Part shown: piece after piece, positions 26,406-33,286 of the stretch | How the letters are laid out: each line of letters opens with the position of its first letter | Numbering within the stretch: position 1 is the stretch's first letter | Source: an uncultured Bacteroidota bacterium | GTDB taxonomy: Bacteria > Bacteroidota > Bacteroidia > Bacteroidales > WCHB1-69 | Length of the DNA stretch: 33,454 nucleotides | Assembly: GCA_902774175.1 (NCBI GenBank) | Contig: CACYHG010000021.1 | Coordinates: 1-33,454, forward strand | Reading direction: 5' to 3' | Notes under the pieces: generated by a model | Databases searched by the model: none | Told to the model about the DNA's origin: nothing | What the model saw: the letters and a program-made list of their open reading frames with translations, nothing else | Position numbers and translations under genes: made by a program

Positions 26406-26813
26406 ATGAAGCTTGATTCCTCTCTTTTGGACACGTTGACGGCCCAAGCGAAGGCCTCGCCACGCTTGCGGATGAATCTGGACTTGCGTAACAGTCCGGA
26501 AGATTTGTCGCAACGGATGCTCAATGCGCTTGAACCCGGCACTGTGCTACCAATCCACAGGCACCGTCAGAGTTCCGAGACGGTTGTGGTGCTGCGGGGC
26601 AAAGTGCGGTGGATATATTATGACGAGAATGGGAATGTGACCGATACCTTCATCGTCGCCCCGGGCAGCGACCTTGTCGGCCTGAGCGTTCCCAAGGGGC
26701 AGTGGCATTCCCTTGAGTGTCTTGAAAGCGGCACGGTGATACTTGAATGCAAGGATGGAGCCTATGTGCCGTTGGGGGACGAGGATGTGAAGGATATCCG
26801 GTGCGGACAATAA
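26406..26813 (+). CDS. wbuC: WbuC-like cupin-fold protein
   Basis: A 135-residue small cupin-fold protein. LPIHRHRQSSETVVVLRGKV (metal-binding His pair and the Glu) and the later VPKGQWHSLE are the cupin motifs. WbuC proteins occur in O-antigen loci, often near FucNAc genes, as here, 12 bases after capG. The catalysed step is unknown; a metal-dependent isomerase or epimerase-like function is guesswork. Confidence 0.82.
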   Translation: MKLDSSLLDTLTAQAKASPRLRMNLDLRNSPEDLSQRMLNALEPGTVLPIHRHRQSSETVVVLRGKVRWIYYDENGNVTDTFIVAPGSDLVGLSVPKGQWHSLECLESGTVILECKDGAYVPLGDEDVKDIRCGQ

Positions 26814-26877
26814 TTTATTAATGACATATATAGTTTACACAAATAATTGTACATAATAAAAAAAACAGTATAACAGA

Positions 26878-27633
26878 ATGATTAACGTTGGAATTATCGG
26901 ATGCGGCTTCGTGGGCGGAGCCTTGAAGGATTGGTTGGAGCATAACAATCCGGAGTGCAAACTTTTCATCAGCGACCCTCCAAAGGGCTATAATGATGAT
27001 TTGAGCAATATTGACATTGCATTCCTGCAGATCCACGTACCTACCGAAGACGACGGCACACAGGATTTGCGGCTTATGAAGGAACTGATTTCCAAACTTC
27101 CCGATGTGCCTGTGTTTGTCCGTACAACAATTCTTCCGGGCACCAGTGAAAGGCTTTCCCGTGAGACAGGGCATAAGGTGCACTACATGCCGGAGTTCCT
27201 TACGGAGCGCACGCATATTGAAGATTTCAAGAAACAGACAATGGTGTTCACCGGTGCGCACGACCTGCTCACCAGAATTTTTGTCGGCAAGAAGTTCACC
27301 GTCATGACACCGTTGGAGGCCGAGCTTACAAAGTACATGCACAATGTGTTCGGGGCCTATAAGGTGACCTATTTCAACGCCTGCCGCGAATACTGCGAGC
27401 AGATGGGGGCTGACTGGCGCAAGGTTCATACGGGGGTGCTTCTTTCCGGTTACATCAATGACACCCACACTTACGTGCCGGGTCCGGACGGCAAGTTCGG
27501 ATATGGCGGCAAGTGCTTCCCCAAGGATGTGAACGCCTTTACCAAGATGACCGAGGGCACGCCTCTCGGAGCGCTTTTGGAGCACCTGCATGAGCTCAAC
27601 GTCCATTTCCGCGGTGTGGAGGAGCATATATAA
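26878..27633 (+). CDS. Short UDP-sugar dehydrogenase-like protein
   Basis: A 251-residue protein with the first two domains of the UDP-glucose/GDP-mannose dehydrogenase family. GIIGCGFVGGALKDWLE is the NAD-binding start, VFVRTTILPGTSERL matches the conserved segment after the Rossmann fold, YMPEFLTERTHIEDF follows, and the catalytic cysteine is C213 in GYGGKCFPKD. The C-terminal UDP-binding domain (about 120-150 residues) is missing, although the gene ends cleanly and no relict is seen after it. Short forms of this kind are known in bacterial and phage genomes; their reaction is not. A 64-base AT-rich gap precedes it and may carry an unresolved promoter. Confidence 0.78.
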   Translation: MINVGIIGCGFVGGALKDWLEHNNPECKLFISDPPKGYNDDLSNIDIAFLQIHVPTEDDGTQDLRLMKELISKLPDVPVFVRTTILPGTSERLSRETGHKVHYMPEFLTERTHIEDFKKQTMVFTGAHDLLTRIFVGKKFTVMTPLEAELTKYMHNVFGAYKVTYFNACREYCEQMGADWRKVHTGVLLSGYINDTHTYVPGPDGKFGYGGKCFPKDVNAFTKMTEGTPLGALLEHLHELNVHFRGVEEHI

Positions 27634-27642
27634 CCGCCTGAC

Positions 27643-28116
27643 ATGACACATCTTAACGAGAATGAACGTCAGGCTCAGATGGCCGACATGAAGTCTTTCG
27701 ATGAGCAGATGCCTTGTGTGGGTATCTTTTGGTATGACCCTGAGAATCACAGCTTGTTTGGGGTGCGGAAAAAAGAACTTACACCGCGCGAGGTGGAGGA
27801 GGCTGCCGAAAAGGGGAAGCCCTTCATCAACTATCCGCAGTTGCACCGCCAGGTTTGGGCAAGAGAGTATTTCCGTGCTCAGGCAAAGCACTCTGAAACA
27901 AAGTTCAAAGGTGATTATACCCAAATACCTCGTGGACGTGTGACATGGACCATAGACAAGTTTATCGTGCTGGTAGGGCATTGGGCAGAGCCGATACAGG
28001 ACGAGTTGACGGAATTATTGGAGAAAGAGTTCTCACTCCCGTATTTTGAGTTTGTGTGTGACGAGCACTGGGACCTAGGCCACGGTTGGTCAGGGGATAT
28101 GCCTACAAGCCGGTAG
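27643..28116 (+). CDS. Conserved-looking hypothetical protein (157 aa)
   Basis: I do not recognise a named family. It is a 157-residue soluble protein, with no signal peptide or membrane segment, starting 9 bases after the short dehydrogenase. Aromatic-rich blocks stand out: VGIFWYDPENHSLFGVRK, YPQLHRQVWAREYFR, DYTQIPRGRV, and a WDLGHGWSGDM end. These look like a compact folded domain. I recall similar small hypothetical proteins in Bacteroidales accessory regions. Repeat copy A begins 1-2 bases after its stop, so it may belong either to the sugar operon or to the accessory region. Confidence 0.72.
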   Translation: MTHLNENERQAQMADMKSFDEQMPCVGIFWYDPENHSLFGVRKKELTPREVEEAAEKGKPFINYPQLHRQVWAREYFRAQAKHSETKFKGDYTQIPRGRVTWTIDKFIVLVGHWAEPIQDELTELLEKEFSLPYFEFVCDEHWDLGHGWSGDMPTSR

Positions 28117-28117
28117 T

Positions 28118-28239
28118 ATTGCGCGGAGAAAACTGTAACCCTGAAACTTTTTTTCATGAAAATTAATTGTATTTATTATTTCAGGGTTACGGAAATCCGC
28201 GTCCAGCTTCGGACAATCCGTCAAGTTCGGGTAGGCTGA
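28118..28239 (+). repeat. Structured intergenic repeat, copy A
   Basis: A 122-base element upstream of ATPase 1, matching copy B with three mismatches by eye. It has nested arms: CGCGGA...TCCGCG outside and a perfect 12-bp pair GTAACCCTGAAA / TTTCAGGGTTAC inside. A second hairpin lies near 28204-28226. A 27-codon ORF (28156-28239, beginning MKINCIYYFRVTEIR) spans the right half. It has no T run and is not a simple terminator. It ends at GCTGA; beyond that, A diverges from B and C. Confidence 0.92.
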
Positions 28240-28288
28240 TTGCAAAAATTTTACACCCGTAAATTTTACGGCGATAAAAAAGAACGAT

Positions 28289-29647
28289 ATGAAGAAGTTC
28301 TACGACAGGGAACGAGAAATGAACCAACTGCACGATATGCAGCAACAAGCGTTCAGTGACTGCTCCAGATTTGTTGTGCTCACGGGTCGCAGGCGTGTTG
28401 GCAAAACGAGTCTGGTGTACCGCCTGATGGAGGAGACCAAGGAACAGGCACCTGGCTTATATTTCTTTGTGGGACGCAAGGCGGAGGCAACGCTTGTGAG
28501 GACATTTTGCGAGGAGGTGCGCACTAAACTTGACGAATATTTGCCCGAAGGAATTGTGAGTTTCAGAAGCCTGATGCAACTGTTGTTAGAGATTGGCAAA
28601 CGGAAGAAGTTCACTCTGTTCATAGACGAGTTTCAGGAATTTGACAATGTGAATTCCGATGTATTCAGCGACATTCAGGAATTGTGGGATCGCTACAAGA
28701 AGCAGACGAATGTTTGCCTGATTGTGTCGGGCAGCATCTTCCGGATGATGGAGAAGATATTCAAGGACGAGGGACAGCCTCTATTCGGACGTGACGACTG
28801 TACGATAAGATTGCAGCCATTCACCACTGCTACGATGCGCGAGATATTGGGTGACTACAAGAAGGACTATACAAATGAGGACTTGCTGGCTTTATGGACT
28901 ATAACAGGCGGCGTGGCGCGTTACATTGAGCAACTGATGAACAACCGTTGTACGAACATGAGGAAAATGATTCACTATGTGTGTTCAGGTGGTGACAGTT
29001 TCTTCATCAACGAGGGCCGCTCGGTGCTCATCCAGGAGTTCGGCAAACAGTATGGCACATATTTCAGCATCCTGGACCAGATAGCGCACGGTGATGTGAC
29101 GCAGAGCGAGATTGAAGCTTCGTTGGGTGTAAAGGTTCTTGGTGGCCAGCTGAAAATATTGGAGGAGAAATATGGTATCATACAGAAGAAACGTCCTGTG
29201 GGTGCGAGGAGTGGTAGCCAGACAGTGAGGTACGAGATACAGGACAACTTTTTCCGTTTCTGGTTCCGCTATATTCACCGCTACACTTCGTTGATTGAGA
29301 TAGGTAACCTGCCGGCCTTGGAGCAGATTATGCGGAATGATTATTCTACATTCTCGGGTATCAGTTTGGAGCGTTGGTTCAGGCAGAAGTTTATGGAGTC
29401 GCACCGTTATAAGACCATCGGTGGTTGGTGGCAGAGTGGTGGTGTAAATGCGAAAGGGAACAAGGATGAATTTGAGATTGATATTGTTACCCAGACGCTT
29501 GATGGAGAAGTGGAGGCATACGAGGTGAAGCGGAACCATCAGAGATATAATCCTGCGAGGTTGCAAGAGAAGGTGGAGATGATGCAACGTCATCTGTTTC
29601 GCGGTCAGGAAGTAAAAATTGGCGGACTGTCGTTGGAGGAGATGTAA
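28289..29647 (+). CDS. ATPase 1: P-loop NTPase with C-terminal PD-(D/E)XK-like domain (ATPase_2/DUF234 type)
   Basis: A 452-residue protein of the ATPase_2 + DUF234 family (MNS branch of STAND/AAA-like NTPases). N-terminal Walker A is GRRRVGKT (33-40), Walker B FIDEFQEF (D113, E114), and the sensor SGS (147-149). A winged-helix-like middle (about 280-320, SQSEIEASLGV region) precedes RFWFRYI. The C-terminal part holds D398, then E412-V-K414 (IDIV ... YEVKR), the PD-(D/E)XK pattern. Family members are common and often expanded in Bacteroidetes and archaea, without a settled function. It sits between repeat copies A and B. Confidence 0.88.
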   Translation: MKKFYDREREMNQLHDMQQQAFSDCSRFVVLTGRRRVGKTSLVYRLMEETKEQAPGLYFFVGRKAEATLVRTFCEEVRTKLDEYLPEGIVSFRSLMQLLLEIGKRKKFTLFIDEFQEFDNVNSDVFSDIQELWDRYKKQTNVCLIVSGSIFRMMEKIFKDEGQPLFGRDDCTIRLQPFTTATMREILGDYKKDYTNEDLLALWTITGGVARYIEQLMNNRCTNMRKMIHYVCSGGDSFFINEGRSVLIQEFGKQYGTYFSILDQIAHGDVTQSEIEASLGVKVLGGQLKILEEKYGIIQKKRPVGARSGSQTVRYEIQDNFFRFWFRYIHRYTSLIEIGNLPALEQIMRNDYSTFSGISLERWFRQKFMESHRYKTIGGWWQSGGVNAKGNKDEFEIDIVTQTLDGEVEAYEVKRNHQRYNPARLQEKVEMMQRHLFRGQEVKIGGLSLEEM

Positions 29648-29692
29648 TTATTGATTCCACTTTAAAATAACAACACACCCCTATGCCGTTAA

Positions 29693-29848
29693 ATTGCGCG
29701 GAGAAAACTGTAACCCTGAAACATTTTTTCATGAAAATTAATTGTATTTATTATTTCAGGGTTACGGAAATCCGCGTCCAACTTCGGACAATCCGTCAAG
29801 TTCGGGTAAGCTGAGTACAGAAGGTGGTTTTTAAAGGGGACTTAATGT
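29693..29848 (+). repeat. Structured intergenic repeat, copy B
   Basis: The most complete copy, between ATPases 1 and 2. Bases 29693-29814 match copy A with three mismatches and keep the same 12-bp arms and 27-codon ORF (29731-29814). The right part to 29846 matches copy C with about six mismatches in 93 bases. A hairpin at 29780-29802 pairs AACTT with AAGTT and CGGA with TCCG, with a 2-base bulge and CAA loop; in copy A one pair becomes G-T, still compatible with RNA pairing. Confidence 0.92.
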
Positions 29849-29893
29849 TGAAAAATAACTGCTGCGAAAATAACAGCTGCGAAAATTTAATAT

Positions 29894-31234
29894 ATGAAGT
29901 TTTACGACAGGCAGAAAGAAATCAACGAGTTAGATAGAATTAGAAATGTGGCTTTTTCTGTCAGTTCGCAGATGACTGTGGTGACAGGACGACGTAGGAT
30001 CGGCAAAACCAAGCTGATTATGAAGAGTTGTGAAACCACACCAACGCTCTATCTGTTTGTTAGCCGCAACAACGAAACGACGCTTTGCAACCAGTTTTCG
30101 GAGGAGGCCAGACGGTCACTCGGCATTTTTATACCAGAGGGCATTTCATCATTCCGTGAGTTTTTCCGTCTTTGTATGGAATATGGAAAGACCACCTCCT
30201 TCAATCTGATACTTGACGAATTTCAGGAGTTTTACAACATTAATCCTGCAGTATTTAGCGAAGTTCAAAACATTTGGGACCAGACCAAGGACAACACCCA
30301 TGTTAATCTGCTCATCAGCGGATCCGTTTACACCTTGATGCACCGTATATTTCAGGACTATAAAGAACCGCTTTATGGAAGAGCATCCGGCCTCATCAGG
30401 CTCAAGCCGTTTTCTCCGAGTGTGCTGAAACAGATATTGAAAGACTACAATCCCAACTATACAAATGACGACCTTTTGGCACTATATTCCACGACAGGCG
30501 GTGTGCCTAAGTATGTGGAAGTCTTGATGGATAACGGATGTGTGAATGTGCAGCGCATTTTGGAGCGGATGTGCAGTGAAAACTCTTTATTTCTTGAAGA
30601 AGGGAATGTTGTTCTGATACAGGAGATGGGCAAGCAGTATGGAACTTACTATTCGGTATTGTCTGCCATAGCGAATGGAGTAACAGAGAGTTCTCGTATT
30701 GCACAAATGACGGGTGTGCAGAGTATTGGCGGGATTATTCAGCGTTTGGAAGAGGACTACGATATGGTTTGCAAAAAACGGCCGATTATGTCAAAACCAG
30801 GCTCTCAGACGGTCAGATATGAGATTAAGGATCACTTTTTGAGGTTTTGGTTCCGTTATATCGTGAAGCACCAGAATCTGATCCAGACGGGTCAGTGGGA
30901 AAGATTAAAGGATATTGTTATTCAAGATTATCCGACTTATTCAGGGAAGGAGTTGGAGGCCTATTTCAAGGATAAGTTGTGCGAAGAGTTGTCGATTATG
31001 CAAATCGGATCTTGGTGGGAGGGCAGCAGGAGCAAAAAGAACGACAACAATCAGCACGAAGTGGATATTGTGGCGGTATATTATGGTAGTCCCAAAGTTC
31101 TCATTGCTGAAGTGAAGCGTGACAAGCGCAATTTCAAGAAGCAGCCTTTTGATGAAAAGGTTGATCTATTGCGCAACAAATACTTCAGCAAGTACGAGAT
31201 TGAAACCCGATGTTTCAGCCTGTCGGATATGTAA
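29894..31234 (+). CDS. ATPase 2: P-loop NTPase with C-terminal PD-(D/E)XK-like domain (ATPase_2/DUF234 type)
   Basis: A 446-residue paralogue of ATPase 1; by eye about half of the residues agree in aligned blocks. Walker A GRRRIGKT (32-39), Walker B ILDEFQEF (D108, E109), sensor SGS, and the C-terminal nuclease-like set D391, E406, K408 (VDIV ... AEVKR). The middle LRFWFRYI block is shared. The gene is visibly more AT-rich than the sugar genes, suggesting a separate origin. It lies between repeat copies B and C. The nuclease-like site is intact, so a catalytic role on nucleic acid is possible but unproven. Confidence 0.88.
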   Translation: MKFYDRQKEINELDRIRNVAFSVSSQMTVVTGRRRIGKTKLIMKSCETTPTLYLFVSRNNETTLCNQFSEEARRSLGIFIPEGISSFREFFRLCMEYGKTTSFNLILDEFQEFYNINPAVFSEVQNIWDQTKDNTHVNLLISGSVYTLMHRIFQDYKEPLYGRASGLIRLKPFSPSVLKQILKDYNPNYTNDDLLALYSTTGGVPKYVEVLMDNGCVNVQRILERMCSENSLFLEEGNVVLIQEMGKQYGTYYSVLSAIANGVTESSRIAQMTGVQSIGGIIQRLEEDYDMVCKKRPIMSKPGSQTVRYEIKDHFLRFWFRYIVKHQNLIQTGQWERLKDIVIQDYPTYSGKELEAYFKDKLCEELSIMQIGSWWEGSRSKKNDNNQHEVDIVAVYYGSPKVLIAEVKRDKRNFKKQPFDEKVDLLRNKYFSKYEIETRCFSLSDM

Positions 31235-31252
31235 GATAGACGAGTTAATTGA

Positions 31253-31345
31253 TTTCAGGGTTGCGTAAATCCGCGTCCAACTTCGGACAATCCGTCCTGT
31301 TCGGGTAGGCTGAGTACAGAAGGTGGTTTTTTAAGGGGACTTAAT
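31253..31345 (+). repeat. Structured intergenic repeat, copy C (5' truncated)
   Basis: Starts 18 bases after the ATPase 2 stop. It matches the right part of copy B, beginning at TTTCAGGG, with about six mismatches in 93 bases, and extends to CTTAAT. The left arm of the 12-bp inverted repeat is missing, and the small ORF is broken by a TAA, so C looks decayed or truncated. Confidence 0.88.
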
Positions 31346-31355
31346 ATTTAAATTC

Positions 31356-31698
31356 ATGAATTACCCCCCCCAAAAAAAAAGCAAGCCAATATAGACTGGA
31401 CACTATACAAAATGGAACGACAAACTTTTATATATTCACTATTCCAGAGCATGCGGGACTCTGCACGGCAGGTTCGGCTCTTATTGGGGCGTCCGTCGTC
31501 GCGAGCTACACGAGAGCAGGCCTTACGGCAGGTAGAAATGCTTCAGAATGCCAAGGAAGCCCAAACAGCTGGGAGATAGACGAAATACAGGAACGGCTCA
31601 TTGAAAAAATCTTGACGGCCACTTTCGGACCGATGATAGCTCAAGGAGCAGAAACCAAAGTGTCTCTTTCCCGAAACAGCCTAAACAGGGAAAAGTAA
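31356..31698 (+). pseudogene. Frame-broken small gene or remnant with C8-A9 tract
   Basis: ATG at 31356 is followed within 5 bases by eight C and nine A (31364-31380) and then, in its own frame, a stop at 31392. Removing one base of the tract would open a frame to 31698 (about 113 aa, including FTIPEHAGLCTAGSALIGAS and EIDEIQERLIEK, ending FGPMIAQGAETKVSLSRN). Adding one would open a frame to 31579 (about 74 aa, MERQTFIYSLFQSM inside). The first frame's end vaguely recalls the start of kinase-like domains of mobile-element polyvalent proteins. It could be a remnant, a phase-variable gene or an assembly error. Confidence 0.4.
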
Positions 31699-31772
31699 GA
31701 AGATGAATTCTATGATTGATTTTTTAGTTGACAATTGATAGTTGATAGATGTTTTCTTGGTTAGATAATAAA

Positions 31773-31824
31773 AAATATCGATATTTGGCCAAATTGGATA
31801 AAATTTATATCTTTGTGGCCAAAT
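31773..31824 (+). promoter_or_regulatory. Promoter of ATPase 3 with operator-like palindromes
   Basis: TTTG (31784-31787), a 20-base spacer and TATCTTTG (31808-31815) form a textbook Bacteroidetes promoter. Overlapping the -33 element are the palindromes AAATATCGATATTT (31773-31786) and TTTGGCCAAA (31784-31793). TGGCCAAAT occurs at 31786-31794 and again at 31816-31824, exactly 30 bases apart on the same face of the helix, bracketing the spacer and -7 element. This suggests an operator pair; the binding protein is unknown. The ATG is at 31836. Confidence 0.68.
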
Positions 31825-31835
31825 AACGACATGTT

Positions 31836-33275
31836 ATGATAGGTCGTAAATTAGAACAAGAGCTTCTGCAAGAAGCAGTTGAGAAGAATAGGGCACAGTT
31901 TGTTGCGGTGTACGGACGTCGCAGAGTAGGGAAAACATTCCTTGTGAATGAGTTTTTCCAGAACAAGTATGCCTTCAAGCATACGGCCGTGTCGCCTGTG
32001 AACGAACAACTGAAACCCAAGCGCAACCTGTTGAAGATTCAGCTGAAGGAGTTCCACTACTCGCTGCGCTCGTATGGGCTGCCAGCTGGCGAACCCGTTC
32101 CTGTGGACTGGTTTGAGGCTTTCCACATGCTGCAGCAACTGCTGGACACGAAGAGCAAGGAGGATGAGGCACGAGTGGTGTTCTTGGACGAGCTGCCGTG
32201 GCTTGACACTCCGAGGGCTAACTTCATGCCGGCTTTTGAGCATTTCTGCAACGACTGGGTGTTGGCAAGGAAGGACGTGAAACTGGTGGTGTGCGGAAGC
32301 GCCACATCGTGGATTCTTGACAAACTGGTGGACGGCAAAGGGGGCATGTATGGCCGTGTGACACTGTCGATACCCGTTGAGCCGTTCACGTTGAAGGAGT
32401 GCAGGGAATTTTTCCGTGAGGGCGGTTATGCGATGGATGAGTACGACATCGTGCAGGCATATATGGCCTTTGGCGGTATCCCTTATTATTTGGACCAGTT
32501 CAGGCGGGGGATGAGTGTGCCGCAGAATTTCGATGCGCTTCTTTACGGCAGGCAGGCTCCGCTGCGGGATGAGTTTGACAGGCTGTTCTCGTCGCAGTTT
32601 ACGCATCCGGGCGAGTTGCAGAAGATAGTGACGCTGCTGGCTGGGAAACGGTCGGGCTATACGCGTGAGGAGATTGCACAGAAGTGCGGGTTCACCACGG
32701 GTGGAGGCCTGACGCGGATGCTGTCGGCACTGGAGAAGAGCACGTTTGTGACGCCTTACGTGCCGTTTGGCGAGAGCAAGGCCAAGTTCAGGCTGACAGA
32801 CCCGTTCTGCATGTTCTATCTGAAACACGTGAAGGACAACCGCGATGCGACCACTTACTGGCAATCGTCGTTCAACTCGCCTACGATGCTGGCTTGGTCG
32901 GGCTATGCGTTTGAGGATGTGTGCCGTGCGCATATCAGGCAAATCAAGAATGCCTTAGGCATCGGTGACGTGACCACGAGGGAGTCGTCGTGGGTGGTGC
33001 CGGGCACGGAGACGGAGCGGGGGATGCAGATAGATTTGGTGATTGACCGTGAGGATAGGAAGATTTGCCTGTGCGAGATGAAGTTCACGCAGGGCAGGTT
33101 CTTGGTGGGACGGGACTATGCCGAAAAAGTGCAGGAGAGAATCCGACGCACGATGGAATTTACCGGGAATTCGAAGCCAGTGATTTCGGTGCTGGTGACC
33201 ACGTATGGGGTTGAGCGTAACGAATATTCGGGCCGGTTTCAAAAGGTAGTGACGCTTGAGGATTTGTTCGGTTAA
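31836..33275 (+). CDS. ATPase 3: P-loop NTPase with C-terminal PD-(D/E)XK-like domain (distant relative)
   Basis: A 479-residue protein of a different subfamily of the same ATPase/DUF234 architecture. Walker A is GRRRVGKT (27-34), Walker B VFLDELPWL (D118, E119), sensor CGSATSW, followed by a long helical region, a winged-helix-like segment (YTREEIAQKCGFTTGGG, about 275-295), FRLTDPFCMFYL, and the C-terminal set D400, E414, K416 (QIDLVI ... CEMKF). It is less AT-rich than ATPase 2 and has its own promoter. It is not preceded by an adjacent repeat copy: copy C ends 490 bases upstream. Confidence 0.88.
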   Translation: MIGRKLEQELLQEAVEKNRAQFVAVYGRRRVGKTFLVNEFFQNKYAFKHTAVSPVNEQLKPKRNLLKIQLKEFHYSLRSYGLPAGEPVPVDWFEAFHMLQQLLDTKSKEDEARVVFLDELPWLDTPRANFMPAFEHFCNDWVLARKDVKLVVCGSATSWILDKLVDGKGGMYGRVTLSIPVEPFTLKECREFFREGGYAMDEYDIVQAYMAFGGIPYYLDQFRRGMSVPQNFDALLYGRQAPLRDEFDRLFSSQFTHPGELQKIVTLLAGKRSGYTREEIAQKCGFTTGGGLTRMLSALEKSTFVTPYVPFGESKAKFRLTDPFCMFYLKHVKDNRDATTYWQSSFNSPTMLAWSGYAFEDVCRAHIRQIKNALGIGDVTTRESSWVVPGTETERGMQIDLVIDREDRKICLCEMKFTQGRFLVGRDYAEKVQERIRRTMEFTGNSKPVISVLVTTYGVERNEYSGRFQKVVTLEDLFG

Positions 33276-33286
33276 GAGCTGAGTGT

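Noticed and set aside
26818..27981. Antisense open frame of 387 codons on the minus strand
   Set aside because: It lies opposite the short dehydrogenase and the hypothetical gene, both with clear protein motifs, and its own translation has no recognisable domain. It is a composition shadow.
28118..28239. Retron or group II intron interpretation of the structured repeat
   Set aside because: No reverse transcriptase gene is present in the window, and the repeat is too short for an intron.
29487..29732. Minus-strand small frames beginning MKKCFRVTVFSAQ near copies A and B
   Set aside because: They arise from the repeat arms and then run into unrelated antisense sequence at each copy, so the shared part is explained by the repeat.
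28118..31345. Integron-like cassette array in the strict sense
   Set aside because: The gene-repeat order is suggestive, but no integron integrase or tyrosine recombinase is visible in the window and no attC core sites were recognised. Kept only as an analogy.
31851..32942. Antisense open frame of 363 codons on the minus strand
   Set aside because: It mirrors ATPase 3, which has Walker and nuclease-like motifs and a good promoter.
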